Positions 34,809-44,832 are shown, counted from the stretch's first letter. The stretch is 64,000 nucleotides of DNA from Woeseiaceae bacterium (GCA_030066735.1 JASJBB010000006.1:1-64000); one strand, 5' to 3'. Numbers and translations: made by a program. The notes: generated by a model from the sequence alone, not told the origin.

Positions 34809-35864
34809 TCAGGTCGGGTTTCTCACGAAGTCTTCGGTATGGATGGCCTGCGTGGCCTCCATGACCAGTCCGTAGGAGATGCGGTCGTAGGTCTTGAAGA
34901 CCATGACCGTGCCGGCTTCCTCGTCAGGCAACCGGACGTTGCCGCCCTCGACGCGATCGCGCACCACCGCGCCGCGCTGCCAGACCGTCAGCACGTCGCC
35001 CACACCGAGGCCGTGGTTCGAGCCGCGGTTCATGACGACGACGTTGTACTGGCCGATCTGCGTGACGCCGCCAACGACGGCGACGATCTGCCCGTCAATA
35101 TTGCTGGTCGGCGCTTTCGGGAAGAAGTTGAGCGGGATTTCCACCGACGTCGGTATCAGCCGGTCGCCCTGCTTGGCTTCCTGCTTCGAGGAAACCAGCG
35201 CCATCGACGCCGGATCGCCACTCTTGCGGATCATGCCCTCGCCGATCTCGATGCCCTGGTAACCGATCAGGTCATTGGTTTCGGGATCGACCAGGCGGTC
35301 GCCGATCTTGACGATGTTGAACCGCTCGCCCGGTTGCGCGCTCGTGCCGCGGATGTAAACGACATTGCCGGCAGACGCGATCATGTGGTCGCCCTTGGTG
35401 GCGAGCAAGTAAGGCAGCCGGTCGACTTCGCCGCGCTCGATGACGACGCCGCGGCTCAGGAACGCTGCGATCGAATCGTACGAGACGCTGGTGATGGCTT
35501 CGGTCAGCGGCGTGCTCCGGGCTTCCGGCGAGAGCCGGTAGGTGCCGGCCTGGCCCACCGTGACGCGAGGCGTACCGTCGATGTAAACCAGTGCAAGGAC
35601 GTCACCCGGGTAAATAAGGTGCGGGTTCTCGACCTGGGGATTGATGTACCAGATTTCCGGCCAATACCATGGGTCCTTGAGAAACGTAGCGGCGATATCC
35701 CAGAGGGTGTCGCCTACCTGAACGACATACTCATCGGGAGCGTCTTCGGCTATGCGCGCGCTGCCCTGCGAGAAAGCGGTCAGCGTGCCCAGCGTGAGCG
35801 ATGCGATGAACGCAACCGCAATCATCCGGAGACGGTTATTCAGGCGATCTTTGCTGAGGGACAT
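34809..35864 (-). CDS. LysM domain exported protein
   Basis: A 351-residue exported protein that probably binds peptidoglycan. A signal peptide (about 1-33) is followed by a LysM domain at about 44-95 (EYVVQVGDTLWDIAATFLKD, then PWYWPEIWYINPQVENPHLI and YPGDVLALVY). The long rest (about 110-351) is beta-rich and of a type often found in the LysM gene next to dprA in Gammaproteobacteria (RLSPEARSTPLTEAITSVSY, VVMNRGSNHGLGVGDVLTVW). Its role is not known. A strong terminator separates it from dprA. Confidence 0.88.
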   Translation of the reverse strand: MSLSKDRLNNRLRMIAVAFIASLTLGTLTAFSQGSARIAEDAPDEYVVQVGDTLWDIAATFLKDPWYWPEIWYINPQVENPHLIYPGDVLALVYIDGTPRVTVGQAGTYRLSPEARSTPLTEAITSVSYDSIAAFLSRGVVIERGEVDRLPYLLATKGDHMIASAGNVVYIRGTSAQPGERFNIVKIGDRLVDPETNDLIGYQGIEIGEGMIRKSGDPASMALVSSKQEAKQGDRLIPTSVEIPLNFFPKAPTSNIDGQIVAVVGGVTQIGQYNVVVMNRGSNHGLGVGDVLTVWQRGAVVRDRVEGGNVRLPDEEAGTVMVFKTYDRISYGLVMEATQAIHTEDFVRNPT

Positions 35865-35916
35865 GGTTTCCTCGTGCTCCAGTCAAGGTCGGGGACCTGT
35901 GGCTTTTAGGCGTTGG

Positions 35917-35922
35917 TATAAT
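35917..35922. promoter_or_regulatory. TATAAT-like -10 element in the LysM/def gap
   Basis: A perfect TATAAT on the plus strand (ATTATA on the minus) in the 234-nt gap between two divergent genes. No TTGACA-like -35 sits at the right distance on either strand, so assignment to LysM or def is open. The rest of the gap is AT-rich and holds no gene that I can see. Confidence 0.3.
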
Positions 35923-36098
35923 ATGTCGTTCCGGTGCCGCTGAGACTGCTAATTACGTCACATTTCCGGCCCCAAGTACCTGTAACAAGGCGGAATTTCT
36001 GGCGGCATTGTCTGTCATCTTATTCAATGAAGTCAAACATTTAGGTCGCATTTTAGTCAATTTACACGAGTTACCGGCGGAATTGCCGCAAGGAAATT

Positions 36099-36620
36099 AT
36101 GGCAAAACTAAAGATTTTGGAATTCCCGGACCCGCGGCTCAGGACGAAAGCCGCCCCGGTCGAAAAGGTCGATGACGCACTGCGACAGCTGATGGATGAC
36201 ATGTTCGAGACCATGTATGCCGCCCCGGGTATCGGGCTGGCGGCAACCCAGGTCGACGTCCATCGTCGCCTGCTCGTCGCGGACGTTTCGCGCGATGGCA
36301 GCGAGCCGCACGCGTTGATCAACCCGGAGATCGTCGAGAAAGATGGCGTCACCGCAACCGAGGAAGGCTGCCTGTCGGTGCCGGGCTATTACGAGGAAGT
36401 AGAGCGGGCCGAGCACATTCGCGTGCGCTACCTCGATCGCAACGGTGAGACCGCTGAAATGGAAGCCGAGGGTCTGCTCGCCGTCTGTATCCAGCACGAG
36501 ATGGACCATCTCGATGGCAAGCTGTTCGTCGACTACCTGTCGGAAGCGAAACGCATGCGCATCCGCAAAAAGCTGGTCAAGGAGCAGCGGCACCGCAGCC
36601 CGGAGGCCGTAGCGCTGTAG
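36099..36620 (+). CDS. def: Peptide deformylase
   Basis: Removes the formyl group from nascent proteins with a ferrous or zinc centre. All three motifs are present: [24 protein letters not shown] (metal Cys) and [19 protein letters not shown] (two metal His, catalytic Glu). The 173 residues match type I enzymes of Gram-negative bacteria. It is followed by fmt after 34 nt, which makes the start/N-formyl cycle operon def-fmt-rsmB. Between them is a dispersed palindrome. Confidence 0.97.
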   Translation: MAKLKILEFPDPRLRTKAAPVEKVDDALRQLMDDMFETMYAAPGIGLAATQVDVHRRLLVADVSRDGSEPHALINPEIVEKDGVTATEEGCLSVPGYYEEVERAEHIRVRYLDRNGETAEMEAEGLLAVCIQHEMDHLDGKLFVDYLSEAKRMRIRKKLVKEQRHRSPEAVAL

Positions 36621-36621
36621 T

Positions 36622-36644
36622 AGGAGCCCGCCCCGGCGGGCGAT
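36622..36644 (+). repeat. Dispersed palindromic repeat, copy 2
   Basis: Identical over 23 bases to the copy at 33282-33304, in the 34-nt gap between def and fmt. On its own it could form a 7-bp hairpin within the polycistronic transcript. Confidence 0.85.
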
Positions 36645-36654
36645 AATTCTCGCC

Positions 36655-37581
36655 ATGGAACTCCCCCGCATCATTTTCGCCGGCACGCCCGATTTTGCGC
36701 TGGCTTCGCTGCAGGCGCTCGTTGCGGCGGGCCACGTGCCGTGCGCCGTGTTGACGCAACCCGATCGTCCGGCCGGCCGCGGCAAGCAGCTCACCGCCAG
36801 CCCGGTCAAGAAGTTCGCCGAGGCGGAAGGCATGCCGGTTCTGCAGCCGGCCACTCTGCGGGACGACGACGAGGTCGCAACGCTCGCCGATCTCGAGCCG
36901 GACGTGATGATCGTAGCGGCTTACGGGTTGATACTGCCCCAGGCCGTGCTCGACGTGCCGCGCGCCGGCTGTCTCAACGTTCACGCATCGCTTCTGCCGC
37001 GCTGGCGCGGCGCCGCGCCGATCCAGGCGGCGATTCTCGCGGGCGACGCGCAAACCGGCGTGTGCCTGATGCAGATGGAGGCCGGGCTCGACACGGGCCC
37101 GGTGTTTGCCTGCGCGCCCGTCGATATCGGGGCGCACGAGAGCGCCGGCCGGCTGCACGACCGCCTGGCCGCGGCGGGAGGCGAGCTGCTCGTCACGCAT
37201 CTCGACGACATCCTGGCCGGGGGCCTCGAAGCAAGGCCGCAAGACGACGCGCTCGCGACCTACGCTCCCAAGGTCCGGCCCGCCGACGCGCAGCTCGACT
37301 GGCAGCTGGATGCAGCCGAACTGGAACGCATGGTGCGGGCCTACAACCCCGCGCCCGGCGCGTGGTTCATGGCCGGCGACGAGAGAACCAAGTGCTGGGA
37401 GGCTCGCCGGGTGGCCGGCGATGCAACGCCGGGCACGGTGCTGGCCGCGGGTGCGGACGGCGTGGTCGTGGCCTGCGGGCAGGGCGCGTTGCGGCTCGAG
37501 ACGCTGCAACGTCCCGGCAAGCGGGCTGTCACCGCGGCCGAGTACGCGGGGCAGATCGACTTTTCCGGCCGGCGGCTGTGA
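36655..37581 (+). CDS. fmt: Methionyl-tRNA formyltransferase
   Basis: Formylates Met-tRNA(fMet) with 10-formyl-THF for translation start. The 308 residues contain [38 protein letters not shown] (formyl-THF site with catalytic Asn and His), [20 protein letters not shown] and a C-terminal OB-like domain with [10 protein letters not shown]. The stop codon overlaps the rsmB start by GTGA. Product assignment is safe. Confidence 0.97.
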   Translation: MELPRIIFAGTPDFALASLQALVAAGHVPCAVLTQPDRPAGRGKQLTASPVKKFAEAEGMPVLQPATLRDDDEVATLADLEPDVMIVAAYGLILPQAVLDVPRAGCLNVHASLLPRWRGAAPIQAAILAGDAQTGVCLMQMEAGLDTGPVFACAPVDIGAHESAGRLHDRLAAAGGELLVTHLDDILAGGLEARPQDDALATYAPKVRPADAQLDWQLDAAELERMVRAYNPAPGAWFMAGDERTKCWEARRVAGDATPGTVLAAGADGVVVACGQGALRLETLQRPGKRAVTAAEYAGQIDFSGRRL

Positions 37582-38906
37582 CCGGCATCAAACGCGGGGC
37601 CCGGTTGCGGGCGGCGGCCGCCCACACGGTTGACGATGTGGTGACAGCGGGCCGCTCGCTGGATGCGGCGCTCGCCGAGCGGGAGCAGCAACTGCCGCCC
37701 GACGACCTGCCGCTGTTCCGGCTGCTCAGTTACGGAACCCTGCGCTACCACTGGCGACTATCCCAGTGGATCGGCGCCTTGCTCGATCGACCGCTAAAGC
37801 GTCGCGACAGCGTGGTCAACCAGCTGTTGGCTATCGGCCTGTATCAGCTCGCCGAGACGCGCATTCCGGATCATGCCGTGGTCTCGCAAACTGTCGAGGC
37901 GGCCCGCACGCTGCGGCGGCCCAAGCTGGCGCCGCTCGTCAACGCAATCCTCAGGCGTGCACGGCGCGACCGGATTTTCGATCAGGAGCCGTCTGATGAG
38001 AGTGCGGCGCACAATCATCCCGCCTGGCTGCTCGACCGGCTGCGCGCGGACTGGCCGGACGACTGGCGCGCTATCGTTGAGGCGAACAACGGCCGTGCGC
38101 CGATGTGGCTGCGCGTTGCGCCGTCCGCCGGACCGGTGGCGGGTATGCGGGAGCGACTCGAACAGGAAGGCATAGCGAGCGACGAGCTGGCGGGCGCACC
38201 CCAGGCGCTGCGGCTTGCCGAACCCGTGCCTGTCGAGCGGTTGCCGGGATTCGCCGACGGGCAGCTGTCGGTGCAGGACGCGGCCGCGCAGCTGGCGGCG
38301 CCCTGGGTGCTTGCCGGGGGTGGCCGCAGGGTGCTCGATGCCTGCGCCGCGCCGGGCGGCAAGACCGGTCACTTGCTCGAACTCGGGGGCGATAGCGTCG
38401 ACGTGACGGCGATCGACCGCGACCCCGACCGGCTGCTCGTCGTCGCCGGGAACCTCGAGCGGCTGGGGCTGGATGCAACCCTTATCGCCGCCGATGCATC
38501 GAAAACAGGAGAGTGGTGGGATGACCGGCCGTTCGACGCCATCCTGCTCGACGCGCCCTGTTCGGCGACCGGCGTCATACGGCGGCATCCCGATATCAAG
38601 CACCTGCGCCGCGCCGCCGATATTGACGAGCTGGCGCGCCTGCAAGCCGCCCTGCTCGACGCATTGTGGCCGCTGCTGGCGCCTGGCGGGCGCCTGATGT
38701 ACGTGACGTGCTCGGTGCTGCAGCAGGAAAACGATGACGTGGCAGGGGGCTTCCTGGCCAGGACGCCCGACGCCCGGGAAGACAACGTGTTGCATGATTA
38801 CAACATCCGCGATCTAATGCGGGACAAGGCCTGCGGCCAGCAAATCCTGCCCGGAACGGCAGGAATGGATGGCTTTTATTACGCAGGACTGACGAAGGTC
38901 TCCTGA
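37578..38906 (+). CDS. rsmB: 16S rRNA (cytosine-967-C5)-methyltransferase RsmB
   Basis: Methylates C967 of 16S rRNA. The first 150 residues are a NusB-like helical domain ([40 protein letters not shown]). After it come the SAM fold [38 protein letters not shown] and the two catalytic cysteine motifs [20 protein letters not shown] and [17 protein letters not shown] start at 37578 (442 residues in total, near the usual 430); the frame is open upstream but runs inside fmt. Translation is coupled to fmt by the overlap. Confidence 0.95.
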   Translation: MTGIKRGARLRAAAAHTVDDVVTAGRSLDAALAEREQQLPPDDLPLFRLLSYGTLRYHWRLSQWIGALLDRPLKRRDSVVNQLLAIGLYQLAETRIPDHAVVSQTVEAARTLRRPKLAPLVNAILRRARRDRIFDQEPSDESAAHNHPAWLLDRLRADWPDDWRAIVEANNGRAPMWLRVAPSAGPVAGMRERLEQEGIASDELAGAPQALRLAEPVPVERLPGFADGQLSVQDAAAQLAAPWVLAGGGRRVLDACAAPGGKTGHLLELGGDSVDVTAIDRDPDRLLVVAGNLERLGLDATLIAADASKTGEWWDDRPFDAILLDAPCSATGVIRRHPDIKHLRRAADIDELARLQAALLDALWPLLAPGGRLMYVTCSVLQQENDDVAGGFLARTPDAREDNVLHDYNIRDLMRDKACGQQILPGTAGMDGFYYAGLTKVS

Positions 38907-38913
38907 GAAAACC

Positions 38914-39516
38914 ATGTCACGCGCAGCCACCAACAAGCCACGCCAGCTCGCGGCCCTTGCCGCCAGCCTGGTCGTGCTTGCCGGGCTGTGGCAGCCGACT
39001 CTCGCCCAGGACAGCATCGAACGCGCCGGTTACTTCGAGGTGCGTTCGGCGTCGACCCGGCAGGTCGGTGGCGTGCACACGCTGGACGCGAGATTGCAGC
39101 TCGTGCTCAGCAGCGAAGCGCTCGCGGCGTTGTCGAGCGGCGTTCCGCTCGTCATCGAGCTGCAATTGCAGTTGATCCGCGACCGGCGCTTCTGGTGGGA
39201 CGATGCGGAAGCCGACCTCGCGGTGCGTTTCGAGCTGGAATACCGTCCACTCAGCCAGAGATACATAGTCCGCAACACCAACAGCGGTGACCAGGATTCC
39301 TTCGCAACACTCTACTCGGCGCTGAACAACCTCGGCCGGGTGCAGGGTCTGCCCGTGATAGATGACGCGTTGCTCGAGCCCGGTGACGATTACCGGATTC
39401 GACTGCGCGCCATGCTCCAGACGCAGCAATACCCGGCGCCGCTCAGGCTGCTGTTTTTCTGGCGCGGCGAGTGGCAGCTGCAAAGCGAATGGTATGAATG
39501 GTTGCTAGAACGCTAA
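38914..39516 (+). CDS. DUF4390 exported protein
   Basis: A 200-residue protein with a cleavable signal peptide (about 1-31, ending PTLAQ). The mature part is DUF4390: RLQLVLSSEALAALSSGVPL, VIELQLQLIRDRRFWWDDAE, ADLAVRFELEYRPLSQRYIV, and RLLFFWRGEWQLQSEWYEWL at the end. Such genes are conserved between rsmB and ntrY in Beta- and Gammaproteobacteria, but the function is unknown. It begins 7 nt after rsmB. The last 19 nt overlap the ntrY start. Confidence 0.9.
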   Translation: MSRAATNKPRQLAALAASLVVLAGLWQPTLAQDSIERAGYFEVRSASTRQVGGVHTLDARLQLVLSSEALAALSSGVPLVIELQLQLIRDRRFWWDDAEADLAVRFELEYRPLSQRYIVRNTNSGDQDSFATLYSALNNLGRVQGLPVIDDALLEPGDDYRIRLRAMLQTQQYPAPLRLLFFWRGEWQLQSEWYEWLLER

Positions 39517-41720
39517 AACGGGCATCGTATACGGTACTCGCGGCGACCGGCGTCGGGCTGGTGCTCGTCGCGTTGTTCCTGCTGAGCCGGACGGCACAGA
39601 ACTCCGACGATTTCGATCGCCTGCACAACGTCATCCTCGCGATCAACATCGCGGGCGTCATGGTGCTGTTCGTGTTCCTGGTCGGCAACCTCGCCCGGCT
39701 GTTCCGCGAATACCGCACGCACGTGCCCGGCGCCAAGCTCAAAGCGCGCATGGTCGGCATGTTCGTCGGCCTGGCCGTGCTGCCGCTGCTCGTCGTGTTC
39801 TACTTTTCGATGCAGTTCATCAATCGCGGCATCGATACCTGGTTTAACGTCGAGGTGGGCGAGGGCCTCGAGAATGCGCTCACGCTGAGTCGTGCGGCAC
39901 TCGAGATACAAATGCGCCAGCACCTGTACTCGACTCAACAGATCTCGCAGCGGCTCAGTGACGTCAGCGAACGGCAGCTGATCTTCGAACTGAGCATGCT
40001 GCGCCGGGAAAGCGGCGCCAGCGAAATCACCATTTACGGCCCGAACAACCAGATCCTGGCGACGAGTTCGGACAATTCGGCAGGCAGTCTGCCGCGGCCG
40101 CTGGCCGAGGAAGTGCTGCTGCAGATGCAGCAAAACCGCCCCTACGTGGTGCTCGACCCCGACTACTCCGAGATCCGGACGGCCGTGCTGTTTCGCTACC
40201 GGGGACAATCGGAGCCGCTCGGCGTGCTGCAGGCGCACTTCCCGGTCACCGAACGCCTCGCCCGCATGGCGAACAGTGTCGAAACGTCTTATGCCGAATA
40301 CCAGGAGCTCGTATTCCTGCGCGAGCCGCTGAAGAGCACGTTCTCGCTGACGCTGACCGTCGTACTGATGCTCAGCCTGCTGGCCGCTATCTACGGCGCG
40401 TTCATTTTCTCCCGGCGGCTGGTTGCGCCGATTCAGGACCTGGTCGCCGGTACCCGCGCGGTCGCCGAGGGCGACTTCGATACGCGGCTGCAGGCGCCAA
40501 CGAAGGACGAGATCGGCTTCCTGATCAGCTCCTTCAACGACATGACGCAACGGCTCGCGGCTGCGCGCCAGGAAGCGAGCCTGTCCCAGGCGCTGGTCGA
40601 GGCGGAACGCGCCAACCTCGAAGTGATACTGGCGCGGTTGTCGACGGGCGTGCTTGCGCTCGAGAACGATCTGCGCATTCGCACCGCCAACCAGGCGTCG
40701 GGCGCGATCCTGGGTATCGACCTCGAGAGCCGCAGCGGCGACTTCCTGACCGACATCGCCAGACACAGCCCGTTGCTCGAGCAATTCGTCGACGTCGCGC
40801 GGATGCACCTCGCGGCGGGCGAAACGGAATGGCGCGAGCAGATCGTGCTGCGTGGCGAAGTGGGGCGCCGGGTACTGACCTGCGCCTGCACCACGCTCCC
40901 GGGCGACGAGAGCCATTCGCCCGGCTACGTCATCGTCTTCGACGACATTACCGCGTTGCTGCAGGCGCAGCGCGACGCCGCATGGGGTGAAGTGGCGCGC
41001 CGTCTCGCTCACGAGATCAAGAATCCGCTGACACCGATCCAGTTGTCGGCCGAGCGCATGCGGCGCAAGTATCTCCACACCATGAACGAGGAAGAGGCGC
41101 AGATCCTCGACCGCGCGACGCACACGATCGTGCAGCAGGTCGAAGCCATGAAAGAAATGGTCAACGCGTTCAGCGACTATGCGCGCGCACCGGATATCGA
41201 CGTTGGCCGGTTCGACCTGGACAAGCTCGTGCACGAGGTTGTCGATCTGTATCGCGCGCAGGAAAGCGGCATCGAGATCGTGTTGACGTCCGACCCGACA
41301 ATGCCGTTGATCGAGGCCGACATCGGCCGCGTCCGGCAGATCCTGCACAACCTGGTGCGCAATGCGACCGAGGCGCTGGAGAACACTCGCGACGGCCGCA
41401 TCGAGGTTCATGTCAGCCATGCCGAGATCGATGGCGTGGACGTCGTGCAGATTCGGGTAGAGGACAACGGCCCGGGCTTCCAGGAGGGCGCCGTGAGCCA
41501 GGTTTTCGACCCCTACGTCACCACAAAAACGAAAGGCACTGGCCTTGGCCTTGCGATCGTCAAAAAGCTGGTCGAGGAGCACATGGGTTCGATACGCGCC
41601 TACAACAATGCCGAGGGCGGAGCGGTCATCAGCGTCCGGCTGCCGCTTAACGAGGCGGCGCGCGAGTCGATAATCGCCAGTGCGCCGCGCCGTGCCGAAC
41701 AAAGGAGGGAGAAAGCGTGA
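39498..41720 (+). CDS. ntrY: NtrY-like membrane sensor histidine kinase
   Basis: A 740-residue sensor kinase. Three N-terminal transmembrane segments (about 10-32, 45-65, 90-112), a periplasmic domain, a fourth helix near 285-308, HAMP (about 308-362), PAS (about 375-480), HisKA with phosphoacceptor His505 in VARRLAHEIKNPLTPIQLSA, and an HATPase domain (N box HNLVRNATEALENT, G1 DNGPGF, G2 TKGTGLGLAIVKKLVEEHMG). This is the NtrY architecture, a partner of the NtrX regulator encoded next. The signal is not known; nitrogen or redox status has been proposed for the family. It is preceded by DUF4390 and overlaps ntrX by 4 nt. Confidence 0.92.
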   Translation: MVARTLKRASYTVLAATGVGLVLVALFLLSRTAQNSDDFDRLHNVILAINIAGVMVLFVFLVGNLARLFREYRTHVPGAKLKARMVGMFVGLAVLPLLVVFYFSMQFINRGIDTWFNVEVGEGLENALTLSRAALEIQMRQHLYSTQQISQRLSDVSERQLIFELSMLRRESGASEITIYGPNNQILATSSDNSAGSLPRPLAEEVLLQMQQNRPYVVLDPDYSEIRTAVLFRYRGQSEPLGVLQAHFPVTERLARMANSVETSYAEYQELVFLREPLKSTFSLTLTVVLMLSLLAAIYGAFIFSRRLVAPIQDLVAGTRAVAEGDFDTRLQAPTKDEIGFLISSFNDMTQRLAAARQEASLSQALVEAERANLEVILARLSTGVLALENDLRIRTANQASGAILGIDLESRSGDFLTDIARHSPLLEQFVDVARMHLAAGETEWREQIVLRGEVGRRVLTCACTTLPGDESHSPGYVIVFDDITALLQAQRDAAWGEVARRLAHEIKNPLTPIQLSAERMRRKYLHTMNEEEAQILDRATHTIVQQVEAMKEMVNAFSDYARAPDIDVGRFDLDKLVHEVVDLYRAQESGIEIVLTSDPTMPLIEADIGRVRQILHNLVRNATEALENTRDGRIEVHVSHAEIDGVDVVQIRVEDNGPGFQEGAVSQVFDPYVTTKTKGTGLGLAIVKKLVEEHMGSIRAYNNAEGGAVISVRLPLNEAARESIIASAPRRAEQRREKA

Positions 41721-43084
41721 GCGTTTCTCATGTTCTGGTTGTCGATGACGAGGCCGATATCCGGGCTCTGATTCAGGAAATTCTGAGTGATGAAGGCTAT
41801 GAGGTAACCGCCGCCGCCGACGCGAACGAGGCGCGCGGCGCGCGGGCCGACAAGCGATTCGACCTGATACTGCTCGACATCTGGATGCCCGACACTGACG
41901 GCATTACATTGTTGCGCGAGTGGTCCGAGGGTGGCGACCTGAAATGCCCCGTCGTGATCATGTCGGGTCACGGAACGGTCGACACGGCCGTCGAAGCAAC
42001 CCGGCTCGGCGCGTTCGATTTCGTCGAAAAGCCGCTGTCGCTCGCCAAACTGCTGCGAACGGTGGAGGCGGCGCTGGAGTCGGCGAACAAGGCCCCGGCC
42101 GGTTCGCCCAGCATGTTGCCGCCGCTGTTGACGCCCGTAGGGCGCAGCAAACTGATGCACGCCCTGCGCGAGAAAGTGCAACAGTATGCGCGTCACGAAC
42201 AAAGCGTCCTGATCCGGGGCGAACCCGGCACCGGTCGCGGCGCGTTCGCCCGCTACCTGCACGGGCTGAGCCGGCGTGCCGACGAACCCCTGATCAGCAT
42301 TACAGCCGCATCGCTGACCGACGGCAACGCCGAGGAGCAACTCTGCGGGCGCGAGGCCGACGGTGAGATTACGGCCGGGGCGTTCGAGCGCGCAGGCAAG
42401 GGCACGCTGGTCATCGACGACCTGGCCGATCTCAACGACACTGCCCAGAAGTTGCTGCTCGCAACGCTCGAGGATGGCACGTACCGTCGCGTGAACGGCC
42501 ACAGTGACATCAGGCTCGATGCACGCGTCGTCGCCACGGTTGGCGCCGACGTCGACGCGCAGGTCGAGCAAGGCAAGCTGCGGCGCGATCTCGTCGCCAA
42601 TTTGTCGGTACTGGCGCTCAGGGTTCCGCCGCTGCGGGACTACCCGGAAGACGTACCGGAACTGCTGGCCTATTACGTCGACAAGCTGGTCGACAGCGAG
42701 CGCCTGACGTTCAGGCGCTTCAGCGTGGCCGCGCAAAACCGGCTGCGCAATTATCCGTGGCCCGACAACGTGCGCGAACTCAAGAATCTCGTGCGGCGCC
42801 TGTTGCTGACCGGCTCGGACGACGACATTTCGCTGGAGGAGGTCGAAGGCGAGATCAGCTCGGGCGCGTCCACCGACGAGCCCCTGGTCAAGCAGGACCT
42901 GTTGTCACTGCCGCTGCGGGAGGCGCGCGAGCAGTTCGAGCGCGCCTACCTGCAACAGCAGCTCGTGCTGTGCGACGGCAAGGTCGGACAACTGGCCAAG
43001 CGCGTCGGCATGGAGCGCACGCACCTGTACCGCAAGCTGCGTTCGCTCGGCGTGGATTTCAAATCGGTTACGGCTGAGGACTAG
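41717..43084 (+). CDS. ntrX: NtrX-like response regulator with degenerate AAA+ domain
   Basis: A 455-residue regulator. Receiver domain (1-120): phosphoacceptor Asp54 in LILLDIWMPD, Thr/Ser and Lys in IMSGHGT and FVEKPLS. The central AAA+ domain is degenerate: Walker A is GEPGTGRG (168-175; Arg174 replaces the usual Lys), the GAFTGA loop that contacts sigma-54 is missing (CGREADGEITAGAFERAGKG replaces it), and Walker B is TLVIDDLADL. A Fis-type HTH (about 415-445, LAKRVGMERTHLYRKLRSLG) is intact. It can probably bind DNA but not activate sigma-54. A similar missing loop is known for alphaproteobacterial NtrX. Confidence 0.92.
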   Translation: MSVSHVLVVDDEADIRALIQEILSDEGYEVTAAADANEARGARADKRFDLILLDIWMPDTDGITLLREWSEGGDLKCPVVIMSGHGTVDTAVEATRLGAFDFVEKPLSLAKLLRTVEAALESANKAPAGSPSMLPPLLTPVGRSKLMHALREKVQQYARHEQSVLIRGEPGTGRGAFARYLHGLSRRADEPLISITAASLTDGNAEEQLCGREADGEITAGAFERAGKGTLVIDDLADLNDTAQKLLLATLEDGTYRRVNGHSDIRLDARVVATVGADVDAQVEQGKLRRDLVANLSVLALRVPPLRDYPEDVPELLAYYVDKLVDSERLTFRRFSVAAQNRLRNYPWPDNVRELKNLVRRLLLTGSDDDISLEEVEGEISSGASTDEPLVKQDLLSLPLREAREQFERAYLQQQLVLCDGKVGQLAKRVGMERTHLYRKLRSLGVDFKSVTAED

Positions 43085-44249
43085 CGCCGCTCCAGACGTC
43101 GATATCTGCGTCGGCGTCGGTGAGTATCGGCTCGAAACGGCCGTCATCGTGGAAACGCAGTCCCGGCGACTCGAAGTCTTCGGCAGTCAGGCCGCGCATC
43201 AGTTGCAGTGCGCGCTGCCCGGGATCGAGGGACGGCCCCGCCGGCCGTAGCTGGATCGTGGAGACGACCGATCCCTCCACGAAACGCCCGTTACCGTCGA
43301 GCGTCGTCACCAGGATCGGCGCGATGCCCTTGATGCCCGCGACGCTGATGCCGTAATAGGTCGCGAAGTTCCCCAGGCTGTAGGCGATCAGCCGGCCGTT
43401 GTAGCGCTCCATGGCGCGCACGACGTGCGGCCCGTGGCCAATGACGAGGTCCGCGCCGGCATCGACAACCATGCGCGAGAACTTCACGACGTCGCCGCGC
43501 GGCTCGCCGTAGTACTCCTCCTCGGCGAACGGCAGGTTGGTCGCATCGACGCCCTCGGCGCCGCCGTGGAACGTCACCATGACGATGTCGTGAGACGCGG
43601 CGAATTCCCGCACGGTTTGCTCGGCAAGTTCGTAGTCGAGCAGCATGTTCGACTCCCGGGTCACGGCATAGGCAAGCACCGCCACCTTCAGGCCGCTGGC
43701 TTCGAAGCTCGCGAAATCGCCCTCGCGCCCCGAATGCCGGATGCCCACGGCGGCAAGCGCCTGCATCGTCGCGGTACGGCCCTCCTCACCGAAGTCGCGC
43801 GCATGATTGTTGGCGAGACTCATCACGTCGAAGCCCGCGGCAGCGTAATAGCCGGCGTAGCGCGTCGGCGACCGGAACAGGTAGCAGGCGTTCGGATTGC
43901 TGCATTTCTTGGCGGGCTCGCCGCCGTCCACGAGCACGCCTTCGAGATTGCCGAACGCGATGTCAGCCGCGGACAGCACCGGCGTCACGGCGGAGAGAAA
44001 GCCGACCCCGTCGTCATCAGGAAGGTGGTTTTCGGGGTAGTCGGTACCGAGCATCATGTCGCCGACCGACGCGATCGTGATGCGCATGGCGCTCTTGTCC
44101 GGTTCCGGCGGGGCTGGCGGCGGCAGGGGCTCGGCCGGCCGCACCGGTTCCGCAGGCTCGGGCGCCGGGGACGGCGGCTCGGTCGTCGTTGCGCAACCCG
44201 CCAGGCCGGCGGCCAGCGCCGTCAATACCAGCCGCAGCGCGCTAGTCAC
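43068..44249 (-). CDS. CapA-family lipoprotein (PGA_cap / metallophosphatase-like)
   Basis: A 393-residue lipoprotein (lipobox LAGC, Cys19). After a Pro/Glu-rich linker (about 24-52) comes a CapA-type domain: ASVGDMMLGTDYPENHL, DIAFGNLEGVLVDGG, GFDVMSLANNHARDFGEEG and VVDAGADLVIGHGPHVVRAM. These are the metal-binding motifs (D, N, H, HGPH) of the calcineurin-like fold in poly-gamma-glutamate synthesis protein CapA. No other cap genes are present, so the role is unlikely to be a poly-glutamate capsule. Its end overlaps the convergent ntrX by 17 nt. Confidence 0.88.
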   Translation of the reverse strand: MTSALRLVLTALAAGLAGCATTTEPPSPAPEPAEPVRPAEPLPPPAPPEPDKSAMRITIASVGDMMLGTDYPENHLPDDDGVGFLSAVTPVLSAADIAFGNLEGVLVDGGEPAKKCSNPNACYLFRSPTRYAGYYAAAGFDVMSLANNHARDFGEEGRTATMQALAAVGIRHSGREGDFASFEASGLKVAVLAYAVTRESNMLLDYELAEQTVREFAASHDIVMVTFHGGAEGVDATNLPFAEEEYYGEPRGDVVKFSRMVVDAGADLVIGHGPHVVRAMERYNGRLIAYSLGNFATYYGISVAGIKGIAPILVTTLDGNGRFVEGSVVSTIQLRPAGPSLDPGQRALQLMRGLTAEDFESPGLRFHDDGRFEPILTDADADIDVWSGASPQP

Positions 44250-44832
44250 CGAGACGAATGCGCAACACGTCGATCTGCGCGGCCCGCAGCCGGCTGCGCA
44301 GCAGGTTGAGTTCGTCGAGATCGTCGGTCGGACCGATGCGCACGCGATGATACGTCTTGTCGTCGATCATCACTCTCTGGATCTGCGATTCTATGCCGTG
44401 CAGCGCCAGTTCCGCGCGTCGCCGGTCGGCGTCTGCGTGCAGCGTGAACGACCCCGCCTGCAACACGTAAAGCCCGGGCTCGACGATGGCCTGCGGCTCC
44501 GCATCGACGGCGACGTCCGGCTCTTCCTCGGGGATGACGACCTCGAAGTTCGGCAACATGTCGTAGAACGTAAATCGCGATTCACGCTCCTCGGCAGGCG
44601 GCGGCGCGGCCACCTCGGTCTCGTCATTGTCATCGATTGAGCCTTGCAGGCTTGCCGGTTGCGGCGCCTCGGTTGCCGCCACGACGACCGGCCGCCTGTC
44701 CTTGACGTACACGGCAAAAGCGACGGCGAGCCCCAGCGCCAGGCCGAACAGCATCCAGAGCCAGCCCGGGTAGTCCTGTTGCCGGCTACGGTTGTTGCGG
44801 CGACTCGAGCGGCGGCGTTTGCGCTGGGCCAT
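44242..44832 (-). CDS. SPOR-domain membrane protein (FtsN-like)
   Basis: A 196-residue single-pass protein. The cytoplasmic N-terminus is very basic (QRKRRRSSRRNNRSR), followed by a transmembrane helix (about 26-43), a Pro/Glu-rich linker and a C-terminal SPOR domain (about 118-195: PGLYVLQAGSFTLHADADRR, RVRIGPTDDLDELNLLRSRL). SPOR binds denuded septal peptidoglycan, and the layout is that of FtsN. The argS-ftsN-like pair is a common gammaproteobacterial order. The start shares TAATG with the argS stop. Whether it is essential like FtsN is not shown. Confidence 0.87.
   Translation of the reverse strand: MAQRKRRRSSRRNNRSRQQDYPGWLWMLFGLALGLAVAFAVYVKDRRPVVVAATEAPQPASLQGSIDDNDETEVAAPPPAEERESRFTFYDMLPNFEVVIPEEEPDVAVDAEPQAIVEPGLYVLQAGSFTLHADADRRRAELALHGIESQIQRVMIDDKTYHRVRIGPTDDLDELNLLRSRLRAAQIDVLRIRLGD

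Noticed and set aside
39513-41702. A 729-codon open frame on the minus strand under ntrY.
   Set aside because: High GC leaves long antisense frames open. The plus-strand ntrY has all kinase motifs; the antisense product has none and is rich in His, Arg and Gln.
43068-44249. CapA-like protein as part of a capsule locus.
   Set aside because: No CapB, CapC or other capsule gene is in the window, and the neighbours are ntrX and a SPOR protein.
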